A DNA stretch of 64,000 nt. Source: Loripinus fragilis (taxonomy: Eukaryota; Mollusca; Bivalvia; Lucinida; Lucinidae). The position numbers and the translations under genes were made by a program. Position 1 is the first letter of the stretch, and each line of letters starts with the position of its first letter. Location of the stretch: contig OZ026530.1 of NCBI GenBank assembly GCA_964019695.1, forward strand, positions 39,926,944-39,990,943, given 5' to 3'. Positions 1-12,768 of the stretch are shown in pieces. Under the pieces are notes generated by a model. It saw only the letters and a program-made list of their open reading frames with translations, was not told the origin of the DNA and made no database searches.

Positions 1-690
1 GAGACACACTGCACGCGGGGCGAAGTGGCTCAGCTTCTTCAGTAAAAGGCAGGGAATCAAAGGGTTGCTAGCTCAGGATTCACCAGAGTCGCTGTTTTAT
101 GTTTTACTTTATTCGCTTCTTAGTACTGTTCAAATATATGAAGACAGATCATCGTCTCCACATGACTGAAAAAACGTTAACTGGAACGTAAAGCGTATAC
201 ACAGACGAATTAAATACACGCTGCATTAGTTGAGTGTGCATCACTTTTGTATATCAAAGCGTGAGACGCTATACAGTCATGAGTATTTTCTTTGGACAGG
301 TCCAAATTCTCAGTCTGCAATCTATCTTCACCTATCGCCTACATGTTTCAATACGGTGTTGTTATACATTTCCTTTTACGTATACTTATTCGTATGCAGC
401 GAACCCGGACAACTCTAATATTAAACGTAGTCGCCATTTTTTTGCATAGGAATAAGCAAATAGACCCCCACTCCCTGGAAAAATAAACCAGCCAATATAA
501 TTTTCTAAGCTTCTTTTAAAATAGACAAATTTGACCCTGCCCCACCCCCTCTGTAAAATAAATTAGACATAATAAATAAAAGAAACCATACCAACAAATG
601 AATGGGCATGGAAACGAAAATTCTCTTAAAGATATATGGTGAGGCTGTGTCTTTGGTGCTCGTAAATGAGTCCCAAATCTCATGTGCTGG
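1..690. other. AT-rich DNA, no gene recognised
   Basis: No open frame here has a recognisable domain, splice-site pair or codon pattern. The short frames near 230-490 overlap one another in all three frames and look like chance. I see no clear repeat until about 690. Confidence 0.5.
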
Positions 691-1005
691 CTCATTAGGC
701 TCCTGAAACAGGTCAATTCTCGGTAGTTTGAGGGGGGGGGGTAGGGACTAAGGGACAGGGGTCTAGACACCTGGAAAATCAGGCAGTTATACATTTCCTT
801 AGCAATACCTTAGCAATACCTGTCACCCCTGGATATCACAAAACTTCCAAGCCAGCATTCTTGATGTTCGGCCATCATTGGTCCACCAGGAAAACGCCAT
901 TTAAATGGCGTTTAGTTGAAGGGCCAATTATAAACCACTTTTAATGGTATTTGGCTCCTCCCTCTCCCCATCAACTATAAAAAAAGTTGTCAGAGTTGGA
1001 CCCCT
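691..1005 (+). repeat. Dispersed repeat family C, copy 1
   Basis: The segment contains a G-rich run, a phrase on the model of 'gccagcattc..atgtt..gccatcat', and a central perfect palindrome at 892-913 (AAACGCC..GGCGTTT). The same layout recurs at 1420-1720, 20966-21140 (inverted) and 61450-61740. The palindromic core differs between copies but stays in the same place, which points to a hairpin-centred non-autonomous element. No coding capacity is seen. The edges are approximate. Confidence 0.6.
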
Positions 1006-1419
1006 CTGCAAAAATCTTAATCTTCGCATGCTGGACTATTTTCTTCAAATTGTCCTTAGTTTGAATTTAAGTCATTGCACATAAATAGTATCTTACCATC
1101 TTCATCTTAGGGATGAACCATCTACAATATAGCCAAAATTCTGAGCTTCCATCGGCGTCTAACCTCTGAGAAGGCTCTATCAAGATTCCACATGTTCACT
1201 GACTCGTCTGAGCATTCTTCGCTCCCTATTGTGCTAAGTTCAAAATTTCATGAAAAAGATCGTGGTGTTGGGATGTAATTAAATGCTTAGTGCATTTTGT
1301 GACGAAGATGTTCCCATTTTATACATGTAGAAAGATTTGGCTTCATTGTTTGAAGACAAATATGCGTTTATCAAACATATGGCATACAAGCCGTCTTCTA
1401 AATATGCTGTGGGTACCTC

Positions 1420-1720
1420 CTCCATGCGCATCCAGAACGGGGGTCAAACGGCTCCAATTCTGGCAACTTTTTTCAGTTGATGAGAAGAGAGAGAGGATCC
1501 CATTATCATTTCGAGTGAGCTATCATCAGCCTGCCAGCAAAACACCATTTAAATGGCATTATGGCCTTTAGCTGGCGGGTTGGTCCAACATTGAATGCTT
1601 TGTGATGTTCCAGGGGTTCCGGACCAGTATTGCTAATGAATCATATTGCTTAGTAATATTCCAGGGGGCGGGTAAGGACCCCCTGGTGCCCTCTCTGGAT
1701 CTGCACATGTCTTCAATGGG
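1420..1720 (+). repeat. Dispersed repeat family C, copy 2
   Basis: The segment shares the 'catcagcctgccagc' phrase, a CATTTAAATGGC palindromic core near 1545-1560, and the 'ccaggggttccgg' and 'ggaccccctgg' blocks with the other family C copies. It has no protein-coding signal. Boundaries are judged by eye. Confidence 0.55.
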
Positions 1721-3159
1721 ATTATGACTAGTAAATTATGCTTAATGGAGAACAACACATTGTTCTGTAGAACACGTTTTGCGAACTATACTTTTGCTTG
1801 AAACGCTTCTATGTCTGGGCCATATCACCTACAAAGTGAGATGGAATTCATTACAATCTAACAGGATTATAACCTAAGCACGAAAGTGTGTGGCAAACAA
1901 CACATAGCCAAACACTTACCTAAGCTGAACGCAAGAAAAATCTGTCGTCGGGTTGCGCACACAACAAAGGTGCGGACCAGCCTACGCATCCCGCAGTCTG
2001 ATCCGCCCCTTTGTTATTCTCTTATATACTTAAGGAAAAAGAAACGCAGCAAACGCTTTGATTCAATGCTAGCATACAATGTGATGTCATTTTTTGTGCA
2101 AATGATGTAAATTCATGGGAGTGGTATGTAACCGTCAAATTATGAAAGTTTCAGCGTAATTATCAATTACGCATGCACGTTGCCTTAACATCATTTACGT
2201 CAACTCTGAATATTGCGTTAGATGCGTAAAATTTCTTTTCTGTTTGACTTTTTTATTCAATATAAGGATGTTTCTTCAATAATTATGATTTAAGATCTTC
2301 AGACGTCAAAAAAAGTCAATTATGGCATCAAAATTTGTTATCCTACATTTTAATGGTTTCCATAAGGTTTATGCGCTTTTCCAATGAGAGAATGATCCAG
2401 TGACAGAATTTTGGTTACATGAAAAGCAAGTTTAGTGTTGACTTTCAGCATGTAATTAAGTGTTTTCATTTGCATTATGAGGTACTTCGTTTGGCTAACG
2501 TCAATATAAACACACTGCTAGCATATTTCGACGGTATCTGAAAAGTCAGTTTTTTCCAAGAATGTATGTTCTGATGCCTCTAGGTTTGTTTTACACTGTA
2601 TTTACACCAACGACACAAACTCGACGGCTCTAAGTGACGTCAATTGCTTATTCTCTGTCGTTGTGTATCTTGGCATTCAAGTAGACGGTTTAGACGCAAT
2701 ATTTGACTGCATTAGGAATATGATTGGACGTTTTTTTATTTGCAAATTGTCAAGTAGACTCCATGTAACCAAGCATGCAAAAGACTGGGTTTAGTGATCT
2801 TAATTCTGGCGTTCACGTCGCTTGTTACGTTTCCATATGTTTTCATCGTGTAGCGTAAATTCTAGGGTTGAAATGATGTTTTGTAATTTCATCACATGCT
2901 ACAAATGATTAATTAGACAATTCCAAGAGATTTCATCAAACCGTCATTTAACCATGAAAAAATCATATTTCCACCTGTTGCGTTTCTTTTTTCCTTAAGA
3001 GTGTGTTAGCTTGCCATAATCGAAATTTCAATCTGTAGAATACAGGTTTTCTCGCAAGGAGGCATGCACAAACCAGCCTGCTCAGCTACAGAGACTAGCT
3101 TGAAGATTATAATTTTTGTTTCTAGCATATCAGCGCTTTTGTTATTGCCTTATTTGAAA
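1721..3159. other. AT-rich DNA, no gene recognised
   Basis: No exon-like island with splice sites and no recognisable domain was found on either strand. A short phrase near 3040-3100 (ending 'gctcagctacagagac') is shared with about 32190-32225, so at least the right-hand part carries dispersed repeat material. Confidence 0.45.
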
Positions 3160-3289
3160 GATCATATCATAGCCTGCAACAAGCGAAATTCCAGTCAATA
3201 CGCTAGTCTCTGTATCTGAGCAGACTGTTTTAAGCAAGTCTAAACCCAAAAGACAGCTTTTAGAGACGCAAATCATGTACACCACATGC

Positions 3290-3442
3290 TTACTAGGCAA
3301 GCTTGACAAGGTAGTTAACCAGAGCTTCGTGTATATACTAAAAACCCTTCCAGAGAGGGGAATTGCCAGAGAACTTATTTCATGATCAATCTCCCCATTA
3401 GTATGGGGCTGGGCCAGGATCAAACTCGCGACCCCTGGATGA
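3290..3442 (-). repeat. tRNA-related SINE family 2, partial copy
   Basis: On the minus strand this begins with a tRNA box B-like stretch ('ccaggggtcgcgagtttga') and continues with sequence matching 27343-27550, including the blocks read on the plus strand as 'catgatcaatctc' and 'ggcaagcttgac'. The tRNA box A part is missing, so it is 5'-truncated. A minus-strand frame of about 104 codons over it is a by-product of the repeat. Confidence 0.55.
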
Positions 3443-3454
3443 ACAAGTTCAATC

Positions 3455-3510
3455 ATTTATGAAATAAATTCGCTTTTTGGAAGGTTCATGGAATCATGAA
3501 TACTTCGGGT
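3455..3510. repeat. Half of a foldback repeat
   Basis: The phrase 'ggttcatggaatcatgaata' followed by 'cttcggg' matches the left arm of the hairpin at 29466-29619. Only one arm is present here. It is a short fragment of that foldback family with no coding meaning. Confidence 0.5.
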
Positions 3511-4440
3511 TTTATCTCTTGAAAAGAAATATTGTGCTAAAGTTGGTGCTTATCTTTTCTCAAAATTTTAACTTGTATTTCCACTAGGTTGCTTCCCTTT
3601 AAACTTAAGACGTTTTCATCTAAGTTTGTAATGTTTTCGTTGATATTCGTTTTTAAGGTTTAAATGAGTTTATATTTATGGCATTCTACATGGATGTTTT
3701 TGTAAGAAATTATCTTGCATCCTATAACAAACGTTTTACAAAAGGACGAAAATTGAAACGCTTGTATTTTTCGATATATTTATTTGAAAATAGGCAAATA
3801 CCATTTTCGGATAAACCATTCAGTCAAAACGTCTCCTGACACCGTTTTTCCATATTAATCGAGGGGTTCCGGAAAAGGGGTACTCTATAAGTTATAAATG
3901 AAAGCGCGGCCTCTGGCGTCAAAATATATAGCATAGAAAGAAGAGCGGTATTACCGACAATATTCAATGCTTGTTTCCTGTCACTTTATAAATGTTGTTG
4001 ATGCTATTTACAGTTGACTTTGTATTATTTTTTATTTTTCAGTAACATCCGTTGATCCAAGCAGTTATCATTAGGCAATTCACATGACACAATGACATAA
4101 TTTACGAAATGAAATTGCAAATTTAAAAAAACAAAAACTAAATTGAACACATAGAATTTCGGCGGAAAATCCCTTCCATACTCGTGTTCACAGCTTCGTC
4201 AGCGGCTACACTGATTATCAAATGGATTATTCGTAGGTGCAAATCATTACTAAATGATTCAAGTTTGTAAGGTGAAAATTTGAATGAAATGCGTTCATAC
4301 ATTTTGATCTGACAGACATAAACGTCAAGCGGACATAACTTTTCTGTTTGAGTATATATTTGTTAAACGAACGAAAGCGACGTACTATGTCAAAGTTGTA
4401 AGTTTGGTCACACATATCTTGAATTATCTATTCTGCATGT
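3511..4440. other. AT-rich DNA, no gene recognised
   Basis: Low-complexity AT-rich sequence. No exon, RNA gene or clear repeat copy could be supported here. Confidence 0.4.
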
Positions 4441-4452
4441 ACGATCTTTGTC

Positions 4453-4530
4453 CGGCCTTCTAGTCTAGTTTTTAGCGTATCGGACTATGGAACCAGATGA
4501 CTATGGTTGATTTCCGGGTTGACACCTATT
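4453..4530 (+). repeat. Degenerate tRNA-like segment
   Basis: The order 'tctagtctagtttttagcg' (box A-like) followed about 45 bases later by 'ggttgatttccgg' (box B-like) resembles a decayed tRNA or a SINE head. The acceptor ends do not pair convincingly, so it is not proposed as a working tRNA gene. Confidence 0.35.
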
Positions 4531-5689
4531 TTTTCAGTGTAATGTTGTCTTCCCATTTAGCGTTTTAATGCTGATAACTTTCTACTAGTAAAATGGAATT
4601 ATCAATAAACAGAAATATATTTGCAAAAAGATGTACGACGAAGTGAAAGAAAACATGCTTGATATGAGTAACATGTGAAATTTAATGCAAACGACGTACA
4701 CTTAATAGAGTAAGTGGGTATGATCAGGAAATACCACATAGGCTGTAGCCCAGACCAGCGTATCTCGTAAAATGGTCATCGATGCTTACCCCGAAAGTAG
4801 CAAAGCTGATTTTTTGCACAAATAATATTTGAACATTCGGTAATACAAACCACTGTATAGCAATTCGTTGCGAATTTCGAATTGTCGTATAAGTGACATT
4901 TGTATGGGAAGCCGTTTTCCTCTAAAAATCGCAATAATGATTTAAACGCGCTGTTAAACATGCTATCATAGCAAATGGGATTAGAAATGGTATTCATTCT
5001 GCCCCATATATACCATTGTATGTTAGGAGGAGGAGGAAACATATTTTGATTTGCCTTATGTTTAAAATCTAGCTTGAAACACAGACTGTCTATGCTATTC
5101 AAAGTTTGTGTTTGTTCGTTTCGATTCGATAAGTAATCTTCTTGACCAAAAGGAATATGAGAATTATGTTGTTATTAGCCGAGAGGCAAATATGCTTGCA
5201 ACACAAAGAAATAAAAATTGAAATAATATACTCATTAGTTAATCCATGTGGCAAGTACAAGCATAGGTACCCCATCAACAAAAAATGAAAAAAAGAAACA
5301 GAAGAGTACAGCAGCGTGACAATCATCATACACATGGCTACAAGAGGATAAGAAACTTTATCCAAATGACTAGCATAATAAACATGGTTAAGAAACAGTA
5401 TAACTAACATTTTCTAACAAGCAAGTAAGCACTGAACAGACGTAAACAATGCACACACCAATCCACAAATCACTATAAAGAATGTGTTGTTTTCAGGTTA
5501 TAATCACAGCTACTTGTGCTCGTATAAATTGATTAAAGTCTATTTTTACAAAAAAAACTAATTCTTTCCAGTCATCCACGAGTCATCACCGGGCGGTGAT
5601 GGAAGATTTCATGAAAAGAAAACAGAAATTAAAGGTATAATAGGTAAACTTAATTTTTGGACTACTGATGTCGTAATCTGCAACAACAG
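4531..5689. other. AT-rich DNA with a small repeat fragment
   Basis: The phrase 'gtatgatcaggaaatacca' at about 4718 is the start of dispersed family D (full copies at 28908 and 30660), apparently cut short. The minus-strand frames at 4776-5410 show no known domain or splice context. Nothing else is recognised. Confidence 0.4.
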
Positions 5690-5965
5690 AAGTAAGAAAG
5701 GCGGCAAATATCAGGAATCGATACAATGAACTGACCTAGGATACCACATGGGAAAGTGACAAAAACAAAATTAAACGTCACAAACAAGAGCCAAGAGGTC
5801 AGTCCTTTCCCAGCAGGTGATTACAAGGCAGCAATGAACAGACGCGAAAGCATGACAAACACAAAACATAAATAACACAAATGACCAACAAAAGAAGTAC
5901 CGCCTTCGAACGGTCCGTAATAATATTTTACTGTAGGGTTTAAACCAGTTCATAGTGCCAGTTTC
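5690..5965 (+). repeat. Dispersed repeat family E, copy 1
   Basis: This copy reads 'atcaggaatcgatacaa', then 'gagccaagaggtcagtcc', then 'gtaccgccttcgaacggtc', then an 'aatattttact' core and 'gggtttaaaccagttc'. The same ordered blocks occur at 12288-12583, at 14338-14625 (inverted), and in shorter form at 17355, 17990 and 60090. No protein is encoded. Confidence 0.7.
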
Positions 5966-6405
5966 AGCTGCATTATATATCCCCACCATAGTTTTTAATT
6001 GTGTTTTCATCTATTTTTGTCTTTGTCTTTTTCTTTTCCTATTTTTTTCTTTTCTTTTTTGCTACTTTATTTTTTTTTCAGTTGTTTGTCCCTTTTTGAC
6101 TATTTTATTCATTCTGAGCTTTGTATTTGATTTTAATGGACTTGTACCTATGATTTGACATCTTTAAACAATTTTCTTCCTTTCAAAATGTTTTGATAAT
6201 ACATGTAAAACATACAAGTATGCCAAATTCAAGACCTCAAGCTTACAAAACTGCATACTTCATAAAATAAAATTAATTAAATGTGTTCGAGAGCCATATA
6301 TGACTTTTTAGATGTGAACAAGTAATATATGTACTTCAAACTATACTACAGACATTCAGGTATGCATACTATTTAAGTAAGATATGTATGAGAAGTTAAT
6401 ATTGT

Positions 6406-6625
6406 GCATCCAAATGAGGGAGCGCAGTGGCTCAGTGGTAGAGTGCTTGACTCGAGACCGAGGGGCTGCGGGTCCGAGCCTCACCAGCGTCACTGCGTTG
6501 TGGTCCTTGAGCAAGACACATTTATCCTAGCTTAGGACTGAATCAACCCAGGAAGATCCGTCCCTGTTTAACTGAAAGATTGTTGATGGGACGTAAAGAA
6601 TCAAATCAAACAGAGCATCCAAATG
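6406..6625 (+). mobile_element. SINE 1, full-length copy with target duplication
   Basis: A tRNA-derived head (box A-like 'gtggctcagtggtagag', box B-like 'gggtccgagcctc') is followed by a conserved body ('gagcaagacacatttatcc', 'gtccctgtttaactgaaa') and a short CAAA-type tail. An 11-bp direct repeat, GCATCCAAATG, flanks it at 6406-6416 and 6615-6625, so the insert itself is 6417-6614. It is transcribed by RNA polymerase III in active families and relies on a LINE for reverse transcription. Other copies lie at 43125 and 61811. Confidence 0.9.
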
Positions 6626-8334
6626 CTGCTGTGGAGGTTCTGAAATTAACTTAATTGTTTATCCCTTGTTTTGATTTTTTAAGATATAAAATGAAGATTT
6701 TTAATACACTTTGGTATTAGAAGCACTAAATCCATATATGGATACATTAGTATGTCGTTCAGGTAATGTTATAACAGTATGCAAGTATGGAAAGTCTAGT
6801 TGCCATGGTGATTGTTTTATTATACCAGGTATGACAAATTAGTCCATGTTATATTGTTGCTAGGCAACCGTCTATAATTACGAATAAAAATTTCTGACCA
6901 GTTTTTAGGAAGAGAATTATAATGTTGTATCTAACAATCATCGTTGTTAATGTTTTAAGTCTTTTCTCTCAGCTTTATAATACAGAAGGTGTTGAAAATA
7001 AACATTCATTATTTTTGTCTTTAGATTTGCTTTGAGTACTTTGATGTGTCACGTGACTGAAATGAAGCATACGACAATACACTTTTTACATTTTACACAA
7101 TTAACATCACAAAATACACCCTTAACCACAGTTAATGCTTTTTTCAAGAGAATGGAAATAACAAAATTCATAAATAAATTGGCCACAAACCTCTGTATTC
7201 ATAGAAATGTGCTATTGTACATAATAACATTGGGTCAGTTGAACAATTTATTGTGATTGTTAAACATTATAATACACTAAATACATTGGCATTCTACATT
7301 ATAACATTTAATATATCCTTAAAATTAATTAAATACTATATGTATATAACATTTAATTGATGTATAGTGTGACAGGACAAACAGAAGACCAACAGGTAAG
7401 CCACCAACGCTGCCCTCCACGTGTATTGATTTTTGAAATCGGTCAGCCGATTATAAATGTCAAAAGATCTTCACGCTTTTCGCCCAATAGCTATATAATG
7501 AAACACAATGCTGCCATCCTATATAAACTTTATTTACATGTAGGCTTTAATCGCATACTTAGAAAAAAGTAAGCAATCGTTTGGGATGGTACTTAACATT
7601 GCGATGTGTTTTTGCATATCTCCCCTTCTGGTTCGCCAAAACAATGCATTAAATAAAGCGAATCTATTTTACAGTCTATGTGCTCATATTCAAGGCCATC
7701 TTAAAGTGTCCATTCTTACGTGACAATACATTTTGTACTGTGAAATAGGCACACGTACGTCCCTCTACATACGCAAGCATTTTAAACGTGACCTGTTTGT
7801 AGGATAAGGAATGATCCCCAAAAATACGTTTTCATACCTTAGTGCGACGGCAGCCATATCGGATATCAAATCTTACCCAAACAGGCGGCAATGTAATCTT
7901 TGGACAAGTATGATGTGTTTGTGTAGAAATAATCAAATTGAGTCGTGGCAGATACAGATGAGAAAAAACGAAACATTACGTTTTATCTGGTTACATATGG
8001 TACACACCATTGCATGCGTAATGCTAAAGTAACAGTTCTTTGAAATTGAAACTAATACTCAAAACATTTAAAACAAACACATTGGCATTCCTGAACGGTA
8101 GATTGATTTCAATTTGATAACACGTTGCTGAGATAATAGCGTTTGTATTAAACGCATGCATACATATGACGCACATGGGCTACCATACTTTATTAGCTCT
8201 AGTGGCGTTATGCAATTCCGATGAGCTTGCTATACAGCGGTTTCTAATGCACCATATATACGTCTACAAATGTATACTATAACAATCCTTGCTACTTTCA
8301 GGGTAACCATTTTTGATTTTTTTCACCCTGGGCC
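6626..8334. other. AT-rich DNA, no gene recognised
   Basis: Several short plus-strand frames (7032-7256, 7357-7572, 7811-8032) have no recognisable domain, no matching splice context and no similarity to the Cys-rich exons found further on. I regard the stretch as intergenic or intronic. Confidence 0.4.
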
Positions 8335-8545
8335 CCAGCCTAACAATCAAAAACTGCAGACAAACCCATGGCACCGCAAGGAAGAGCAACACAACAAGTA
8401 TAATGCACATGATGAAAAACTAACCAAAGCAACCAGCTCTTCCCTCCCCATCAAGATGATTGCAAAACCAGAATGGACACAAAGTAACGCGCCGCAAAAC
8501 ACAGAACAATAACAGAACCCCACAATGGGAACAACCCATTTGTCG
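8335..8545 (+). repeat. Dispersed repeat family D, copy 1
   Basis: This copy contains 'aaactgcagacaaacccatg', 'ccccatcaagatgattgcaa', 'ggacacaaagtaacg' and 'acagaaccccacaatggg'. The same blocks in the same order appear at 19225-19500, 28908-29148 and 30660-30950. Families D and E share the general head and the 'accgcctt.gaacgg' tail and are probably related. Confidence 0.65.
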
Positions 8546-9288
8546 CTGTTTGTTGCGACTAGTGTAAAAACGATGGTTGTGTGATACCTTAATAGATTAA
8601 CATGTAATCTATAAATATCGACAAATCTTGCCTACTGAAGAATTTTCGGACGTAAAGTCAAACATATTTGCAGATAATAGTGACATTTCTCGCGTTTTAA
8701 CTAGCATAATATTATTATCAGCGTAAACGTAAAAATAATGTTTAAAACCAATGACAAAGTCCAAAACATAAACATTTTATGCAATTAAATCGCTTTAATA
8801 GCCCAAAAACAGTTTATGACATGTACTTTCTGCCATATAGAGATCAAGTCAGCTTTTTTCTAGGTCAACAATGAAATTATAAGACTTTGTCTAATGACAA
8901 TAAGTGTTACTCATGAACGTTTTATATTGAATTATGCACGACATTTGTTGAGATGAAAGATAATATGTGTGGTGACCCTCATTTTTTTTAAATGTATTGT
9001 GATTGCCCAAGAAATCGATATATAGAAAATCAAATGTTCAACGTCAGATTGTGTAATAAATATATAATTTACTCTAACAACAAATCCTTTTTTGAGGAAT
9101 TTCCAATTATATCATGCAGTATCCTCTTAGAGCTTTGATATAACATATAATTTTGCATATTTTCTAGAAGGCTTGAGGTCATGAGCAATATATATCAAAC
9201 TTAAAAGAAAGAACTTGGCTAAAGATTACAAGTATTTAAGCTTAATATTTAGGAAATAGGTCATTCTTTTATTAGCTTCAGTAGACTA
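8546..9288. other. AT-rich DNA, no gene recognised
   Basis: No coding, RNA or clear repeat signal was found in this stretch. Confidence 0.4.
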
Positions 9289-10327
9289 CACTCAACAAAA
9301 TTTCTAATTGGCCACTTTTTAAATTCATCATTTCTGACCAAGCGCTATTAACATTGAAATGATTTTTTGGCTAAATATGTGCAGTTAAACGGGCAAAAGT
9401 TTAGCAGCTTTTCAGAAAAGTTGTCTTCAATCCACAGTTTTTTGGGTTAAAAATGCAAAAAATATGATTTTTTGAGGGAAAATGGTTTTGAGTGAAGTTT
9501 TATATCAAATTTAAATGTTGCTGGTAATAAACTGGTGTATCAGACTTAAAAAAAAACACCAAACACTTGAAATTTTGACTAAAGTAGATTTTTACGCATT
9601 TTTTAGAATGTCACATTTTTCGAGATTTTTAAAATTCGTCAGTAGCTCGTGCTAAAATTTTTGTATGCATTTTACTTTATCTGAACGAGAATAACCTAAC
9701 AGACAAGAACTTGATTCTTGCATTTTTATAATGACAAACATTTCACTGCTGCTACGCACTTCCGGGTTGAGTGTAAAACTTAAAAATCAATGTGACGGCA
9801 CTTTGCTTTTTTCAATTTCCAAAATAGAACAAAGACGTCTAGTAGTAATGGACAAACGCTGAATATTTCAATGTAGTGTCACAGATAATAAGTCGTACAG
9901 AACAGTGCAAACTTTCTGTGTAAATTGCATGCATAAAGCTGAATTCTATGATTTAGCTGCTGGTAGGGGTTGTCTTTATGCTATTACGTAACAGAAACGA
10001 GGAGTCCGAGTGAAGCAAATCGATTGAAGCTTATTCGTCTTAAATCACGGCAGTCAGAAACATCTTCAAACCAACAAAATTACAAATGGATAGCGTCTTT
10101 GTTGAATATTCAATATTGTAGAAAAAATGTGACTTTTGGAAATGAGGGTTCCTTTACTCTAGCATCGTCTGTGCAAAAAGTATCAGTTATTTTTTTAAAT
10201 GAAATGACCTGCAGAGTCTTGCTAAAACCTTGGTTGGTTTATAGAAGCATGCGTTTTGTATAACCGAATCGTACTTTCAAAACTAGCGTTAAAATGTAAG
10301 GTGACCAATTAAAATTTTAGCTGAGTG
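9289..10327 (-). mobile_element. Family A inverted-repeat element, copy 1 (~1.04 kb)
   Basis: The left end 'actcaacaaaatttctaatt' and the right end 'aattaaaattttagctgagt' are imperfect inverted repeats. The interior has blocks shared with copies at 13340, 25330, 26140 and 61761, such as 'gaccaagcgctatta', 'ccacagtttttt' and 'acttccgggttgag' (on the opposite strand in most others). The layout suggests a non-autonomous DNA transposon. No transposase is encoded; the open frame at 9970-10263 lies within the repeat and has no known domain. Confidence 0.7.
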
Positions 10328-10969
10328 CATGTCTTTAAGTAGTACATAGAATAAATAACATACATACTCAATGGGGATACATTGGAACATATTATCAGCT
10401 TTGCCCCATAAGCCCCACTCTCAAATTTGTGGATACGCATATGTTATATAATTCTTAACTGCAATGAGATAGACATGATGATTTATTTTATACTTAGCAG
10501 TGAAATCAACTTTCTTTTTTTTGACCGAAAACATCAAGTGTTGGTATGCATTTTCTTAATTAGAACGTGACAAATACTTTGGTACCACAGTGACTATTAT
10601 TTGGGTTTGCTAAAATTTTTCGTTTTTGCATTTTCAGCACCTACTTTTTCAGTGTGTGCGACATTGCATGTAGCCTATAAAAGTAAAAAATAAAAAGAAA
10701 ATTTACTTCTCATTAGTAAATGCCAAATATATTTCATCTCGTGAGTTGAAAACATCGTAATTTATACTCGTGCTACGCACTCGTGAAAATGTTGATGTAT
10801 TCAACGCACTCGATGAAATGCATTTGGTATTCACCTCAAAAAAGTAAATATCCTCTATTTATATATCAGATTGAGCTCTATTCACTCAGGCCACAATGCC
10901 AATGTGATCCTCATGTCTTCTGTTTTGTTATAAGATTTATCAACTGTGAAAGAACGTTTTCTACCTAGA
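10328..10969. other. AT-rich DNA, no gene recognised
   Basis: No supported feature was found. The open frame at 10783-10968 lacks any recognisable domain. Confidence 0.4.
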
Positions 10970-12240
10970 TGTGTTTTGCTGAAGTTATGTGTAACCTAAG
11001 AACTTTCTCGCAAGTTTAAGAAACAGCTTGTAAATTATTTTAACGCAGTATTTGCATTAAGAGGTGTATATTAATTTCTCTTGAATGCAGAATGTTATTC
11101 ATTATCATTATTGTTTATTTAAGGGCAATTGCGGGAAATACTTCCCGCATTAAGATCTTTTTAATTTCTTGCATACAGTTTGTTTTATGTATGGACTGTC
11201 GATTTATGAAATAAAAATGATGTGTCACCATGCTCGATTTTTCATAATCTGACATTGAAGATTTCAGAATTTTACCAATTTTTCGAAAAAAAAACTCAAC
11301 TCCTTAATATTAAGTTAAAATAGTAGTAATCGCCACCCAGCTTCTTTATTTTAATTACAATTATTACTCACGACATCAAGCTTTATAGGAAAAGTAAAAT
11401 CATATTTGTTTTCCCAAGCCGTGACAAGATACTGAAAGATATATTTTGGTTATTCCCCCAAAATAGGAATACGATTTTTAGATTAAATTGTATATTAAAA
11501 AATCTGGCATTAACAATCTCAAATATTTGTTTTTATTTCATAGACTTTTATATAACCTTTTAGAAAAACGAATAAAAATTGGGGGTCACCAGACTAATTT
11601 TCTTTCAGGAGACCAAAATTTACCCCTACCCCCACATATTTTGAGAATAATTCAATATAAAACGCTATGGAGTGTACTTTTAAAAAATCTGGCATTAGCA
11701 ATCTCAAATATTTGTTTTTATTCCATAGGCTTTTATATACCATTTTAGAAAAACGAATAAAAATGGGGGTCACCAGACTAATTTTCGCCCAGGAGAGCAA
11801 AATTTACCCCTACCACCACACATTTTAAGGATAATTCAATATAAGACGTTATGGAGTGTACTTTTAAAAATCTAGCATTAACAATCTCAAAGTTTTTTTT
11901 TATTCCATAGACTTTTATATAACCTTTTAGAAAAACGAATAAAAATGGGCTTCACCAGACTAATTTTCGTTTAGCAGAGCAAAATTTACCTACCCCCACA
12001 TATTTTTAGGATAATTCAATATAAAAAGTTATTGAGTGTACTTTTAAAGATCTGGCATTAACAATCTCAATTTTTTGTTTTTATCCCATAGAATTTTATA
12101 TATTACCTTTTAGAAAGATGAATAAAAAATGGGGGTCACCAGACGAATTTCCGCTCAGGAGAGCAAAATTTACCCCTACCCCCAACATATTTTGAGGATA
12201 ATTCAATATAAAACGTTTTGGAGTGTACTTTTTGTCATTT
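10970..12240 (+). repeat. Compound repeat with a ~183-bp tandem array
   Basis: From about 11125 the sequence is paralogous to 43450-44010 ('gcatacagtttgttttatg', 'gctgtgacaagatactg' and similar landmarks), and its start resembles 15725-15850. Inside it, 11488-12235 holds four tandem units of roughly 183 bp, each containing '[tc]tggcattaacaatctc', 'aaaacgaataaaaa' and 'gggtcaccagac'. The copy at 43450 has one unit only, so the array expanded here. It is not coding. Confidence 0.75.
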
Positions 12241-12287
12241 ATATTAATTTGTATTACTGGTAGGAAGTAATTCATAATTATAAAAGT

Positions 12288-12583
12288 AAGTAATGGTGCA
12301 AAGATCAGGAATCGATACAATCAAGTACCACACCTGACCCAGGATACCAATGGGAAAGTGACAAACTCACAGAAGACACCACAAACGAGAGCCAAGAGGT
12401 CAGCCCTTTCCCAGCAGGTGACCACAAAGCACATATAAACAGACGCGCACAAAACATAGCAAACACAAGACAGAACAAAAACATAAAAGATCCACAAAAG
12501 AAGTACCGCCTTGGAACGGTCAGTAAAGTATTTTACTGGAGGGCTTAAACCGGTTTAACGGCGCCAACCTCACCCTTAATTCA
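12288..12583 (+). repeat. Dispersed repeat family E, copy 2 (left arm of inverted pair)
   Basis: This is a complete family E copy ending 'aaaccggtttaacggcgcc'. It is nearly identical, in opposite orientation, to 14338-14625. Together they bracket about 1.75 kb and could form a long snap-back structure. The core includes an AGTAAA.TATTTTACT palindrome, perfect in the partner copy. Confidence 0.8.
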
Positions 12584-12696
12584 GATGTGGATCAAGACAC
12601 ATAGATATTTGGTTTGCATGAAAGACCCCTAACTTATCAATGCATCATCATATAAAGCTGAAAAAAGAAGAAAAAACAACAACAATGTTTAATAGT

Positions 12697-12768
12697 TGCC
12701 CACCCAGGAATCGATCCTGGTCCGCTGGTTTAAGAGTCCAACGCGCTAACAACTAGGCTACAAGGGCA
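12697..12768 (-). tRNA. tRNA-like sequence, Lys(CUU)-like; probably a repeat head
   Basis: The minus strand folds as a cloverleaf: a mostly paired acceptor stem (one mismatch), a D-arm region 'agcctagttgttagcg', an anticodon loop CTCTTAA giving CUU, and a perfect T stem CCAGG/CCTGG. However, the DNA continuing from its 5' side is shared with 44100-44480, where the tRNA part is decayed. It is therefore more likely the head of a dispersed tRNA-derived repeat than a working lysine tRNA gene. Confidence 0.5.

Noticed and set aside
5955..6158. Phe-rich hydrophobic plus-strand frame, possible membrane peptide
   Set aside because: It is the translation of a T-rich, low-complexity stretch at the end of a family E repeat, with no splice or start context.
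12697..12768. Functional tRNA-Lys gene
   Set aside because: The cloverleaf is reasonable, but the adjoining sequence is a dispersed repeat with a second, decayed tRNA-like head at 44108-44140; a repeat head is the simpler reading.
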